Below are positions 1 through 11,874 of a stretch of 64,000 nucleotides of DNA, in pieces (positions within the stretch are counted from its first letter, which is position 1; every line of letters begins with the position of its first letter). The stretch covers positions 124,001 to 188,000 of the forward strand of contig BRON01000008.1 of assembly GCA_024345305.1 (NCBI GenBank). Reading direction: 5' to 3'. The notes under the pieces are model-generated. The model ran no database searches. It was not told where the DNA came from and saw only the letters and a program-made list of their open reading frames with translations. Origin of the DNA: Mrakia gelida. Its lineage: Eukaryota > Basidiomycota > Tremellomycetes > Cystofilobasidiales > Mrakiaceae. Made by a program: the position numbers and the translations under genes.

Positions 1-783
1 CATCCTTGCTGCCAGGTCTCCTCTTGTCTGGAGCACTCGACGAGATGGCTGCGACTGTACTCTGACGAGCTCGACTGAAGGAGTTGTGGTTGCTGTTGGA
101 AGGGGATCCGCCTGGAGGAGAGTAGCCAGAGAGATGAGGAGCGGAGGGAGAGTGGTTGAGAGGTGGCTGAGAGGGTTTCGCTGTAGGTCTCGAGGTTGGG
201 GAGATGGGTTCAGGAGCCTGGTACATTCAGAGGAAGGTAAGACAGAGTCAGCGAGCTGAAGGACATAGACGATGAAGGGATGTTTCGAGGACGACCGGAA
301 GGAGGAGGGAGGGACAACAATGCGAGCTCGACGCCTCCTTCCTTCCCTTCTTTCGACCCAACAGAGCCCTCCCTCGTACTCGCACGACCTTCCCGAGCCG
401 ATAAGATGGATATATGCACTCACTCCGAAGTCTCCTCCCATATCTGCTGAGAGCCAAGGCGCTATCCCTGCGTCAACCTTCTCCTTCTTCTTCCCACCTT
501 GGGATGAGCCTCCGTTGGCTGTATCGCTCGACCGATGAACCGCCAGAGCTACTCCTCCTCCCACTCCTCCATCTAGATCTCCTCCCGTCCCTCCTAGAAC
601 CACGCCTGGCCAGTCGTTTGAGATGCCGTTGAGAGCGTTGGCTGAATCTTCCTGCTGCTTGGTTCTCGAAGGGAGAGGGAGGTCTCCTCCGAACTTCTTG
701 AGCAACACTCGTTCGCGCTCAGAGAGACCATCCTTGCTGCCAGAGGAGGACAGAGGGCTCGTCGTAGTCGTCACTGAAGGCAT
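1..783 (-). CDS. Unrecognised protein, 5' part only (runs off left edge)
   Basis: Exon 1 runs from the ATG at 783 down to 424 (120 codons). A 206-nt intron (423-218) has a GTGAGT donor, a CTGAC branch site and a CAG acceptor; exon 2 starts at 217 and leaves the window. The protein is Ser/Gly/Pro-rich and mostly hydrophilic, with a Lys-rich stretch (KKKEK) before the intron and a Ser/Pro/Asn-rich exon 2. A 15-nt direct repeat encoding GSKD occurs once in each exon (positions 1-15 and 728-742). I do not recognise the family. An endosulfine-like reading of the LLKKFGGDLP segment is not supported, because the FDSGDY motif is absent. It is divergent from the next gene across about 420 bp. Confidence 0.6.
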   Translation of the reverse strand, partial: MPSVTTTTSPLSSSGSKDGLSERERVLLKKFGGDLPLPSRTKQQEDSANALNGISNDWPGVVLGGTGGDLDGGVGGGVALAVHRSSDTANGGSSQGGKKKEKVDAGIAPWLSADMGGDFGVSAYIHLIGSGRSCEYEGGLCWVERREGRRRRARIVVPPSSFRSSSKHPFIVYVLQLADSVLPSSECTRLLNPSPQPRDLQRNPLSHLSTTLPPLLISLATLLQADPLPTATTTPSVELVRVQSQPSRRVLQTRGDLAARM

Positions 784-1202
784 CGCGGGAGGAGAGGGTT
801 GGGGGTTGGGTTGGGTTGAGTTGGTTGAAGAAGGTTGAGTCGGGAGGAAGGGGAGGGAGGGAGGGGAGGAGCGAGTCCGGAGGGGGAGGGATCTAAGGTT
901 GCGAGCTTCGTTCGAGAAAGAGAATCTTCTCGGCCATAAACCGACGAGGAAGGAGGAGGGAGAGGGGAAGAAGGGTCTAAGGGGACTCCCTTGGGAGATG
1001 AAAAGGTTGGGAAAGGAGGGATGCTGAGCGTTTGGAGGAGAGACGAAGCAGAGCAAGAGCTGAGGAGGACGAGTCGAGGAGGAGGCGAGGAGGAGGAGCA
1101 CGCTTTGTTTCACCTCGAACTGCATCCACCTCAAACCCTACGACACTTCAACAAAATTCACAAACACGTCAACATGAGCTCGACGAGAACACACAGACAA
1201 CG
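784..1202. other. Divergent intergenic/promoter region
   Basis: 419 bp between two divergent starts. It is GA/CT-rich and should hold both promoters and leaders. I see no gene, repeat or clear TATA element. Confidence 0.5.
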
Positions 1203-2898
1203 ATGGTACTCCAGTCAAGAAGGGAACGATATCAGGTAAGGAAAGGCCTCGCCCTTGCGACAACCGAGGAGGTGAGGAGGGACGAGGAACCGAGATGGTC
1301 GATCGATCGTGCGACCTCGACCTTTGTTTCCGACCTTGCTCTCTCTTTTTCCTTGGAGGAGAAGATTTTCACTTCTTTACAGCTCATCCTCACACTATCT
1401 CCCACTCCCTGCCCCAAGAACGAACTCGCTAACGGCCTTACACCCCATTCCTTGACCTCTCTTTCTCTCTCTCCTCCCTCCTCGACCTCACCTCTTCCTC
1501 CTCCCAGAAACCCCTTCCTCGTCCACCCACCCACCCATCCTCTCCTCCCTCATCAACATCAACCCCATCCCAACGCAGTCCCACCTCAAGCTCAATACAT
1601 CCTCCAACCACCACAACAACCACCTTCTCCCCTCTTCACCGAACCCAGCTCTCCTCCTCCTCCTTTCGCCCAGCAGCCCTCCTCGAACTCAGCGCATACA
1701 CCTCCTCCTCCTCCCAGCAGCACAACCGTCCACTCTTCCTCGCCGGTTTCAAGTTCGACCTCAACCTCAGCGATCCGACAACTCATCCCTACGAGACTTC
1801 ATCATCAGCAAGCTCTTCTCCTCCTTCAGAACGACGATCAGCAGCAGCAGGACGAGCTCGCGAACGGGCTCGACGAAGCAGAGGAGGGTGAAGACGAAGT
1901 CGAGAACGAGCTTCAACTCCAGTACGACGAGGAGAAGGAGAAGAAGTTTGACTTCTACTTCGGATCGAGAGGAGAAGGGAAGTCGTCGGAGGTGAAGCAG
2001 GAAGGAGCAGTGGGAGTGAGCTTGAACGACGAGGTGGATTTGTTTGGGACGTCGAAGTCGAAGACGAAGACTGAAGAGGAGGAGGAGATTTCAGTCTCGC
2101 TGATGAAGTGGGATAAAGGGAAGGTGGTCGAGAAGGATCCGTTGGAGGTAAGACATGGTGCGTCGCCCTCTTCTCTGTTGAGCTCAAAGGAGGAAGGCAG
2201 CGGGCGACGCGTCGTGCTGATCTTGGTTTTCGCGTTCTTTGACAGCCCTGGCTCAGAAGAAGGCTTTGCTCGCTCATACCAACAACAACACTCAAGAACC
2301 CAGAGTCAAGAAATCGTCTTCGAAACAAGCTCAAGGAGGTGAGTCCTTTCCCTCTTCGTCGTCGAAGTCCGAACCGAAAGCTGACCCTTTCTCGACGCGT
2401 CCGCCAGACCTCGAAGCGCAACGACCCAACTTCCTCGCCCAAGACCTCGCCCTCGGATCCAATCTCCCACTCGATCCCAAACGTCTCTTGCCTCATGCTC
2501 TGGCTCAGATCAACAAACCTGGTTCGTCGTCTTCTCCCACTCTTCTCTCGGCGTCGTCTCAAGTCGAACTGACCTCCCTCTCTCGCTTAGCTCCCTCCTC
2601 CCAATCCCACCTCCCCACCCCACTCATCGAAGACTTCTACGCCAAAACCTCCGATCTCACCACTCCCACTCCCACTCCCACTCCAACCCTCACCTCCACC
2701 GATCCCCAAACCCAAACTTCAGGCTCAGCCTTCGCACCCACTCCTCACACCCTCCACCTCCCTCCAACGGCGTTCTCCTCCCGCTCGTGTGCGATCGCTT
2801 GTCTCGCGGCGAGGAGGCTGTTCCTTCGAGAGACGCGAGGAGGACAGCGGTGGGACTTGGCGGGGAGGAGGGTGGGGAAGGTGGAGGGAAGAAGATGA
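1203..2898 (+). CDS. Unrecognised Q/P/S-rich then acidic protein (about 440 aa)
   Basis: Five exons join in frame: 1203-1235, 1383-2157, 2246-2338, 2408-2521 and 2591-2898. Intron 1 has no stop in frame, so it could also be retained. The protein starts MVLQSRRERYQ and has a long Pro/Gln/Ser-rich half. An acidic segment follows (about residues 170-265, many E/D), then a basic patch, a helix-like stretch containing FLAQDLALGSNLPLD, and a Thr/Pro repeat (TPTPTPTP). Two introns (2158-2245 and 2339-2407) each contain the octamer GACGCGTC. The order disordered, acidic, basic suggests a nuclear protein, but that is a guess. A start at 1173 would be in another frame and gives only a short peptide. 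Confidence 0.55.
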
Positions 2899-3432
2899 GC
2901 GTCGTCGTCGTCGAGAGGGAGAAGTTGGATGAAGGGTTGGAGAGGAGGTTGGATGGGTTGTTGGGGTGGAGGGTTTGATTCGACCTTCTAGTGATCTTGG
3001 TTTGATAGGCATGTTGTTCTGCTGCTCTTGGGGTTACTAACGACGGGCAAGGCGGGCGTTGCGAGGCGAGGTCGATCCCTCGCTTTCGGTCTCCTCGGTT
3101 CTTTTCACGTTTCGCTCGTTTGCTTCTGACTCCCACCACCTCTTCTTGTAAGCTTCCTCTCTCCTCCTTTTTGCTCTATGTTTGAGCTCGTCTCTTTCGA
3201 ACCAATCTCCAACTTAAGCTGACTCCCTCCCTCCCCTCCTGTTCCCTCCTCCCACCAAACCAAACCAAACCACCAGTTCTTCTTTTCTTCCCTCTCCCCA
3301 TCCATTTCAACCTTTCCCTCGAGCAGGACTCAACCTCAACTCTCAACCTCAGCGACAGGTCGCCTTCGAACCTTCCCTTCTTCCTTCCTCACCCAACCCA
3401 ACCCGACTTCGCTCGTTCATCTCTCGCTCGTC
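2899..3432. other. Intergenic and 5' leader with probable leader intron
   Basis: CT-rich sequence upstream of the cupredoxin gene. A plausible leader intron begins with GTAAGC near 3149, has AGCTGAC near 3218 and ends at a CAG near 3281 or 3337. No coding sequence is evident. Confidence 0.35.
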
Positions 3433-6020
3433 ATGCTCGTCCAACACCTCCTCCTCCATCCAGTACGTTTCTCCCCTTTCCCTTTTCCTCTCACAGTCTT
3501 TCACTCCCAGAATTGACTCGCTTCCCTGTTCCATCGTCCAAAGCCGTCGTCGTCGTTCTTCCTCGAGATCATCCCGCCGAGCCTGAGGTTCGTTGCTCTC
3601 TTGTTCTCCCTCCGTCCTCTTCACACCGCTTTTGCTAACTTCGTTTCTCCCTTTTCTTCGCTCAGGAGACAGCTTCCCTCGTCGCTGGATGCGAAGGCGA
3701 AGCTGCTTGTGGTGCTGCTGTCGAGAGTACCGCCGCTGCTGAAGGAGGGGAGGCGACGGTGAGTTCGAGCTCGAGTCGAGTTGTTTGGTCCGTCGCTCTT
3801 TGCTCGATGCTGACGTTCCTGTTCGTGGTTCGTTTGTTTGTGGGATACAGGCCACCTATGAAGCTGTCACCACTGCGACTGCCTACGAAACTGCTGCTCC
3901 TGCTGCTGAGGAAACGGCGTCCTACGCTCCCGCTGAGGAGGTTGAGACGGCGACCGAGGGAGCTGTTTACGAGACTGCTTCGCCTGTTTACGAGGCTGAG
4001 CCGGCTTATGAGACTACTGTGAGTGCTCGACGAACCAACTCTAGAGATGTTCGATAGAAGCTGACTCCTCGTTCTCTCTTTATTTTCCCAGGCTGCTGCC
4101 TACGTTTGTCCCCTCTCCCTTCGTCGCGTCGCCGTCACCTTCTTTCCCCTCGCTCTCTCGCTGATCTTCCCTTCCTTCCTACGCTCACAGACCACCGCCG
4201 AAGTCAAGTACGGAAGCGGCTCCCTCGACTGGAATGGCTTCAACGCTTGCATCGATGTTCGTCTCCCTGCCGTTCCTCTCTTATTCGCTTGAGCTGGTCG
4301 CGTCGTGCCGAACTGACTCCCGTCTTCCCCTTCGACTCGAACCAGAAATGCCAAGCTCAGTTCGCTCCCTCCGGAGAGGCCTACCCTGCTGCTATGGCGA
4401 CGGCTACCGAGGCTCCTCCTTCTCCTGCTGAGATGACTCCTCCTCCCGCCGAGGGAGGAGAGGCGGCGACGAAGACTCATACTGTCATTGGTGAGTCTCG
4501 CTACTTCCCTCGCTTCCCTTTTCTTGAGGTAGCTGACCTCATTTCTCTCGTTTGTAGTCGCTCCTACCAAGGGAGTCTTGAGATACGTTCCTTGTCAGTC
4601 TCGATCTCAGCTTCGTCGAAACTCTTCTCGCTCGAGATCTGACTCGTTTTCGTCTTCGCGTCGTTCAGTCGCCATCTCCGCTGCTCCTGGCGATGTGATC
4701 GAGTACGTTTGGGGAGCCGGTGAGTCCATTATTCACCTCGCCCATCTTCTGAAGCTCTCACTGACTCGCCCTCTCTTTTTCCTCGCCATCAGGTCCTCAC
4801 ACGTGAGTGAACTCCTCGACGCGTCTCGACTCCGTCTTTGCCTTTCCCGTCAGCTTACTCACTTCTCTTCGCTCACCTCTCAGCGCTACCGAAGGGTCGC
4901 AAGACGGTATCTGCAACAAAACCGAGGGAGGGTTCAACTCTGGACTCATGAACGCGTCTGCTACGTTCCCTGAGACGGTCAATGATACGTCGACCAAGTT
5001 TGTTTACTGCTCGGTGAGTTCGAGCTTCTTCTTCGCTGCTCATCTTTCGTCGCTCCATTTCTGATCTCTTCTTTTGTTTCTTCAGGTCCCGACTCACTGC
5101 CAGAAGGTGCGTCCCTCTCTCGAGAAGCCGAAAGCTCGCTCGTTTCTGACTCCTATGTACTCCCTCTTCGTTCGTTCTCGCAGGGAATGTTCGCCGTCAT
5201 GTGAGTCTCATTATCCATCCTTCCTCTCTCTTTCGCTTCTAAAGCTGACTTCCTCTCTTCTTCGTCCCTCAGCAACCCACCCGAAGTCCCCTCGAACGCC
5301 ACCATCCCTACCAACACCTCCTCGCCGAGATTCTCCCTCCGATGCTCGAATCAAACCCTTCCCTCAACTCGAAGTACGAGCTCGCCAAAACCGCCTGCGC
5401 CAACTCAACCGCCTGGACGTGGGGAGACAATTTCGAGATGGGAGGGATGGAAGCTTGGGCGATGGAGCCGGCTGTAGAGAATATCCTGTACACGAGGATG
5501 AGCTGTGAGTGTCTCGTTTCGTTTCGTCGCGTCGTGTGTTGTTTCCCTCCTCTCCCGATCCTCTCGTCGTTCGAGGACTCGAGCGCTGACTCTCTCTCTC
5601 TCTCATCTTTTCGTATGTTTTAGACGCCATGAACCCAGCCGCCCAAATAGACGGATTCAACCTCGCTTCCTTCGTCGTTCCTCCCGCTCTCGATGGATCG
5701 TCCCCCGGAGGAGAAGTCGTTTCCATGTCGATGCCCGTCGGATCATCTTCCACCGCCGCTGCTACCGCTACTGGATCCGGAATTGGAGGAGCCTCGGGAG
5801 CACAAGCTACGGGAGACGCTCAGGCTGCGAGTCAGAGCTCGATGCCTGGAGGAGGTTCGTTTCGTTCTCTCTTTTTTTCGCGACGCGTCCGTTTCGATTC
5901 TTCTTTGACTGACCCTCCTTCGCCTCCTTCTCTTCTCTTTCAGCTCGCTCGACTATCAAGCTATCCATCACTCTTCTCGTCTCGATCACCTCGCTCGTTT
6001 CGTTCTTCGTTCTCGCGTAA
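3433..6020 (+). CDS. GPI-anchored cupredoxin-domain protein
   Basis: About 14 short exons. After an Ala/Glu/Thr-rich N-terminal part with TYE/AYE repeats and a CX3C element (ACIDKCQAQF) comes a cupredoxin domain. It contains GPHT, GICNK, GGFNSGL, FVYCSVPTHCQKGM and AVI. His, Cys, His and Met are spaced (C-x4-H-x4-M) as in fungal extracellular cupredoxins, so a type-1 copper site is expected, and two extra Cys can form a disulfide. A Ser/Thr/Gly/Ala-rich linker and a C-terminal hydrophobic tail (KLSITLLVSITSLVSFFVLA) ending at the stop predict GPI anchoring at the cell surface. The 5' end is unresolved: the only nearby ATG (3433) does not splice cleanly into the frame fixed from 3666 onward, and I could not place the signal peptide. 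A possible splice site overlaps the stop codon (see findings). Confidence 0.8.
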
Positions 6021-6488
6021 AACTACACTTCGTTTCTTTTTCCACCTCACCTTCGACTCAACGCTGGTTCGTTGTTCAGGCCCATGGACGATTCACTTTT
6101 CGATACGCTTGACCGACTCAGCTCTATGCTCTCACCTAATGATTCTTTATCCACCTATTCTAGTCACCTCAACCTTCTTGGAGCTTCTCGTATTGAGGCA
6201 AGAGAGCGAGACTCGACGGGCGGCTCTTCGTTCCCTCACAGGGAAAACACGGAGAAAGAAAGCGGCGTGAGTGCGACGATCGGGGATCGAGGCTGAGTGG
6301 TAAGCTGAGTGTACCCGCCATGAGGGCATGTTGGGTGAGCCTTTGGTGATGGGCATGAAAAAAATGGACGGAGAGGGGAGGGGACGAGCCCGAGGAGCCG
6401 AGGGGAACCGACGGACTTCCTTCGAGGGTTTTCGAGGAGTTGACTCCCAACCACCACCATCCTCGCCACTTCTTGAAAGGACTGTAGA
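6021..6488. other. Intergenic, with possible alternative 3' exon
   Basis: 468 bp between cupredoxin and thioesterase-like genes. 6080-6296 stays open in the frame that would follow splicing 6017-6079 out of the upstream gene. The remainder shows no gene. Confidence 0.3.
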
Positions 6489-7912
6489 ATGGACATCTTC
6501 ACTCTCTTCTTTGCGTTCTTGCCTGCAACCAAGCTCTCGTTCTCGTGGATTGAGGCGAACTGGTCGACGTGGGCCTTCGTCGTCGTTGGGCTGGTTTTCT
6601 TGTTAAACTGGAAGTCAGTCAGCCCTTTATCTCCTTCCTTCATCTCATCACCAGAAGGCTGAAATTTTGTCGTCGTTCATCAGGTCCTGGCCTTTCGTCT
6701 GGCACGTCCAAGGGAAGTTCGTCGATTCGACGCGTTCTTTTCCCAGCTTCCCCCTTTTCCCTCCCTCTTCCTCTCTTTTCTTCCTCACTTACACCCTCCC
6801 CCTTTTTCATTCGTCAGTTCTTTCCTACGCCGCTCGATACTACATCCTCTCCTTCTTCCTCACCCCCGCTCGCGTCCTCCGAGCCAACCCCTCCACCCAC
6901 GCCAACCCTTTTGCCGTTCGCTCAACACGAAGGTACTGGTCGGGAGTGGATGATCTCGATTGGAAGGGGAGAGTGAGCAATAGTGTGTATGCGAGGGGTC
7001 TTGATAGTGCGAGAGGGAAGGTGAGTATTAGAACGAAGTGGAGGAGGGTTGGCGAACACGGACGAGACGCGTCTTGAGGCGAAACACTGACGAGCTGTTG
7101 AGTCATTTTGGGCTGGGATGGATCCACAGGCTACGATCAGTCTCTACGCTCCCATCTTGATGACTGGAGGGTGGTTTGGGGTAGGATGTGAGTCCCAAGC
7201 CCAATCTCGTCGCGTCGCGACGAAGTCGAGCCTGACGCGTCGTTCTTTTCACTTTCCTTCGCCAGCGACAAACTACGTCTTTCTCAAGCCACTTTCGCGT
7301 TCGTCATCCTCCCTCTAAACTCGTAGTGCGCTGTTGAGCTAGCTCGGCTTCGTTTCGTTCGATCAGCCTTCCAAAGCTACGAAATCGAAGTTCGACTTGG
7401 AGGGTTCGACGAGAAGTGGATGCATCTCCTTGCTGTTTACCTCACCCCTGGCCCTTCGAAGTCAACGTCAGGAGCAGCCAAACCGTCTACGATTGTCTCT
7501 AATGGACCAAAGTCCAACGGATCCATCGAGTCGGGTCCCGACGGGAAGGTCGTCCACTGCGTCGCGGTCAGCTCCATCGGTCGTCCCTTGCCCTTCTCTT
7601 TTCTTCTCCCTTTCTCTCCTTTAGGTCAAGCTCACATCGAATCTTCCAACACATCCATCACAGTGCTGGAAGATCGGTCGTCTCACTATACCTCCCTCCG
7701 TCGTTCTTTCCTTCGCCGGCTACGGGAAAGCCTCGAACTGGGCTCGAACGGAGAAGCTCATCAAGGCTGGGAGGAGAGCTCGACAAGCTTGGCTGAGGGG
7801 AGGTTGGAAGATTGAAGGTGGGGTGGCGGAGGAGTTCGAGGAGGAGGGAAGGATCAGGATGGGCGAGTTGGGAGGACTGAGGGGAGTTGTTGCAGGGTTC
7901 GCGCGGGGTTGA
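6489..7912 (+). CDS. 4HBT_2 thioesterase-like protein with N-terminal membrane segment
   Basis: Starts MDIFTLFFAF; a hydrophobic segment (AFVVVGLVFLLNW) follows, so the protein is probably membrane-anchored. Introns lie at about 6609-6683, 7021-7131 and 7190-7265, then 7301-7370 and one beginning near 7567. The C-terminal half fits the thioesterase-like superfamily (4HBT_2, THEM6-like): TNYVFLKPLS, FQSYEIEVRLGGFDEKW, VHCVA and CWKIGRLTIPP, ending at TGA 7910. A low-complexity Ser/Gly/Lys insert separates the conserved blocks. The acceptor of the last intron is ambiguous (near 7624 or 7662); the latter joins VHCVA directly to CWKIGR, which fits the family better. The substrate cannot be told from sequence. 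Confidence 0.65.
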
Positions 7913-8207
7913 GAGACGGAGGAGCGTCTTATACCTCGAATTAGTGGCATCTCTGGGACCTGAATCGGTTTTCGAGACTGTAGAGTTTAGTCCCGCGAGC
8001 AACGAACGTCGTTCGATCAACGAGCCTTGGACTCGACGCGACGCGAGCGACGTGACCGAAGTTCAGCTTCGCGAAACGAGTCGATAACGAGGAGAGTACA
8101 GAAACGATCACGTGAAGCCGATATCTAGACATGACGAGCAATCCAGAAAGAGAAAAGGACCTACATCACACTGAAAGATAAACTTAACTCTCCATCTCGC
8201 TCTCCCC

Positions 8208-11200
8208 TCAGTCCTCCTCCTTCGAATCCCTCTGCTCCCTCCTCCTCACCGTCCCCACATCCACATCTCCCCACCCTCCCTCCTTGCTCTCGAAGATCCC
8301 TCCTCCACCACTCAAACTCCTCAGCTTCCCAGCATAGTTCCCCATCTCCGCGAGCGGCACCGAAGCCAACACCGTCCTCCTCTGAACGCGCTCTGCCGAC
8401 ATCAGGCTCAACGATGACGATGCTGAGGGCGAGATCCAGGAGGGTGGAAGGTAGAGATCCTCCTCCGGTGACGACGACGACGAGTCCGAAGACGACTTGG
8501 ATCCGATGGCCGACATGTCCTCGTCTCCAAGTTCCGAAACTTGACCTCCTCGTCCGATGAGATCCGTCACGACCTTCCCTACGTCGGCTTGAGAGACTCC
8601 CCAGATCCTAGTTTCGACGAGAGGTTCGAGGATAGTTGGATGGGCGAGTTGGATGGCTTTGCGAAGGGCTGAGTGGATGGCTCGAGCGAAGGCTGCTGGT
8701 GGAGGGAGGGAGACCGGTGGAGGAGCCGAGGGTTTGGCTGTTTTGGGTAGTGGAGATTTGGGAGAGGGTTGTTTGGAATGGGAGGCGGTGGGGTGGGGTG
8801 TGGAATGATGGTGATGGTGAGTTTCGCCCGACGCGTCGAGGCAGGGAGTGAGGTGGACGCGGAGGTGTGAGAGGGGAAGAGACATGAGAGGACCCCCTCG
8901 AGTGATGGCGGAGAGGAGGGAGGAGGTAATGGAGGATTCCAGCGCGAGGAGAGGACTACCGCTCGGGATGTCTATCGTCACGTCGTTCCCGGCCCAGTTC
9001 GCGAGGTTCTCTCCCTCCCCATCCTCCCTCAACTCCGCGAGCTGATCGTCCGTCAACCTCTCGATCTCCAGCTTCACCGTCGCCTGAGAAGTCCCCTGCA
9101 GCCCCACCACCGAACCCTCCCACGTCTCGACAATCTCCGTAGGTCCTCCTCCCTCCCTCACACTCTCCCTCATCGACACTCGCATCACTCCAGCCCTCGC
9201 CTTCACTCCCTGCTCGTCCTCCAACCGCCTCAGCGAGATCTCCAGATGAAGAGGTCCCATTCCATGAAGGAGCGTCTGAGCTTCGGGGTCCTCGAGCTGT
9301 CCGTTATCGTCGACCTTCGGCCATTCAAGTCGAAGCGAAGGATCCTGACGAACGAGTCGATTCAGAGCGTCTCCGACGATCTTCTCCTCCTCCTTGCCAC
9401 TCATATGGATGGCGACGGAGCATACGGCGTTGGGGACCTCGACTCCTCGAAGACGAGTTGGGGACGGAGGGAGTCGACGAGGATCCGAGCCATCGAGGAG
9501 GGTATCGCCTGTTCGAGTGTGCTTGAGACCGAGGACGACTCCGATGGATCCAGGAGGGAGGAAGTTGACTTCGATGGGAGTGGAGGCGTAGAGGAGGAGG
9601 ATTTTGGAAGGTCGTTCTGGTTCTGAGACGCTGGAGTTGTAGAGAGCAGTTTTGGTGAGGTTGCCTGAAGATACAGAAAGCGGAGAGAGGTCAGCTTCGA
9701 TGCGACGAGGACGCGACGAAAACCACAGCCGAGGAACGATTCTAAACGAACCTGAGTAAACTCGAACGAAGGTCATCCACCCTCTCTGATCATCCCACAC
9801 CACCTTGAAAGCCAACGCGACCACCCGAGGGTCCGAAACCTCCACCGTCATCTCCTTCTCTCCAGCAGCAACCAAAGCTCCCTTGCTTCCCTTGATCTTC
9901 CCTTTCCAACCACCAGCCTTCTTCTTCCCCTTCCCCTTCTTCCCACCAGATCCTTCCTCTGTATCTTCCTCCTCTACGACTCCACCGACGACGAGCGCAG
10001 GTCCGACCTCGCCAGGTCCAGGGAGGTACTGGAGCACTCCGTCGAGAAGTCCCTCGACTCCGATCCCCTTGAACGCCGAGCCGCAGAGGACGGGCAGGGC
10101 TTCTCCGCTGAGAGTGAGGGCTCGGATGGCCGCTCGTAGGGATGCTGGTGGAAGGAGGAGATGCGAAGGAATGTTGGATTTGGGAGAAGGGAGGTCGAAG
10201 AACTCCTCGAGGAGAGGAAGGTGGTGAGTCGAGAGCGTTTCGATGAGAGCTGTTCGAGCGAGGATGGCTTCTTGTCGAACCGGATGGTCGAAGGGTAGTA
10301 AAGGTTCCGAGTTGGCAGCGCTTCTCTTCTCCTCCCAGGGGAAAGTTTCTCCCTCCTCGACGAACTCGTCGAAGACGCGTCCCTCCGTCTTGATCTCCTC
10401 TCCTCGCTTCCCAGTCCACTTCCAGACCTTCCCTCCGACGATATCGACCAGTCCGACGATTCCTGGATCTCCTCCCTTTCCGTTGGCGACGTCGAAGGAG
10501 GTGATGGGGAGAGCGAGAAGGAGAGGGAGAGGGTGAAGTCGGTTGAGGGTTGAGAGGAGGGAGTGAGGAAGGTTGGCTCCTGGTCGGTCGAGTTTGTTGA
10601 CGTAGAGGATTCGAGGAGTTACGTCGTATCTAGAGGTACATTCATGGACGTCAGCTCTCGGCTTTTCTCTTCGAGTTCTTCGCAAGAGAGCTGCTGACCT
10701 TGTAAGTTGCTTCCAAACTCCCTCGGTCTGACCTTCGACACCCTCGACTCCGTCCATCACCACGATAGCTCCATCGACGACTCGAGCCGCTCGTTCGACC
10801 TCCATCGTGAAATCGACGTGGCCAGGTGTATCTACGACGTTGATGGTGTGGTCTGACCACTGCACCGGTACTGAGCAACGGCCGAAGAGGTCAGCTCGCC
10901 GCGAGCTCAAGAAAGGAAGGAGGAGGAAGTCGAGACGAACTCGATGCCGATTGAATCGTGATCCCTCGTTCTCGCTCGGCAGGAAGAAAGTCGGTGGAGG
11001 TAGTTCCGAGATCCACCGTTCCAGGATGCGGGATGCTGAGGATAACAGGGAAGAGGGAAGGAAGGTCAGTCGTTGAGCTCGAGATGTTGAGCTCGGACTT
11101 TTCTCCCTCTTCAGTCTCTCCCCGACTGTTCATCGCTCTTGAGGTCCCAAAGGCGAGACAGAAGCCCATAGGGATGGATATCTGTCCATGAGCATTGAGA

Positions 11201-11536
11201 AGAGGACTCACTAGCCAGAGTGAACGAGAATACTCTCAGTCTGAACGAGAAAAAAGGAGGGAAGGAAGGAAAAGGTCAGCTCGCTCTTCCTTCTTTCGTC
11301 GACTCCCCTGCCTCGCCAGCCTCTGTTCAACAACATGGACTTACCAGAGTTGTTTTCCCAGAGTCAATATGAGCAAAGATTCCTAGATTCCGAATCTTCG
11401 AGATGTCGGAATTTGGAGGAGCGAGGGAGGCGACTCGAGGAGGGAAGCGGGCTGATGGAGAGCCATGAAACGATCGGGACGAGAAGGAGGAGCGAAAGAG
11501 ACCTGCTGGGGGAAGACGGCGAAAGGGAAGGAGCAT
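8208..11536 (-). CDS. MEF2: Mitochondrial elongation factor G2 / ribosome-releasing factor 2
   Basis: A translational GTPase of the EF-G2mt/GFM2 class, which acts with mitochondrial RRF to split post-termination mitoribosomes. The N-terminus ([10 protein letters not shown]..., Arg/Ser/Phe-rich) looks like a mitochondrial presequence. Motifs follow in order: G1 [21 protein letters not shown]2 [12 protein letters not shown]3 DTPGHVDF, G4 NKLDRPGA and G5-like LCGSAFKG. Domains II-V follow. The [14 protein letters not shown] form of the switch region points to GFM2/MEF2, not EF-G1. Introns include 10633-10699 and 9665-9751, plus two or more around the G1-G3 exons. Insertions include a Lys/Gly-rich loop and a His run (HHHHH) in the C-terminal half. 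It converges with the thioesterase-like gene (295-bp gap). Confidence 0.92.
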
Positions 11537-11874
11537 GCAGGGTAGAGTCGAAAGGGTGGTTTGGCGAGGGCCGGAAGGAAGAGGAGATGGCCGTTGAGCT
11601 CGAGCGAAGGTGAGGGCGGAGGAGAGCTGAAGCTGATTCGGTCGTCAAGGTCAGACGAACACGATTTTCGCAGGTCTCCCAGGGCTCGAGACTAGAAGAG
11701 TCTGGATCTCTATGATCACTTAAGTTCTCGGGAGAGAAAATCGATCCTAGATCTGGTCGGTTGCGACGCAGGGCCAACAGCATGAACGCGTCATGTTGAG
11801 CTCCCAGCTCCCTCCCCTCCAACCCTCACCTCCCTCCCTCCTCTCTCTCTCTCCTTCTTACCAAGCTTATAAAT
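11537..11874. promoter_or_regulatory. Divergent promoter region, MEF2 / small hydrophilic gene
   Basis: 338 bp, CT-rich on the right. A TATAAAT-like string ends directly at the proposed split start codon (11875). This is either part of the leader or a TATA box that would argue against that start. Confidence 0.35.

Noticed and set aside
1..783. Endosulfine (Igo1/ENSA) identity for the first gene
   Set aside because: Only a short LLKKFGGDLP-like segment is reminiscent; the defining FDSGDY motif is missing.
2159..2245. Splice after DPLE (GTAAGA donor) in the 1.2-2.9 kb gene
   Set aside because: That donor leads to a low-complexity Pro/Arg frame. Using GTGCGT ten bases later gives the protein-like frame ALAQKKALLAHTN and a length divisible by three.
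8625..9626. Plus-strand frames over MEF2
   Set aside because: Antisense shadows of conserved GTPase exons with shifted frames and no domain.
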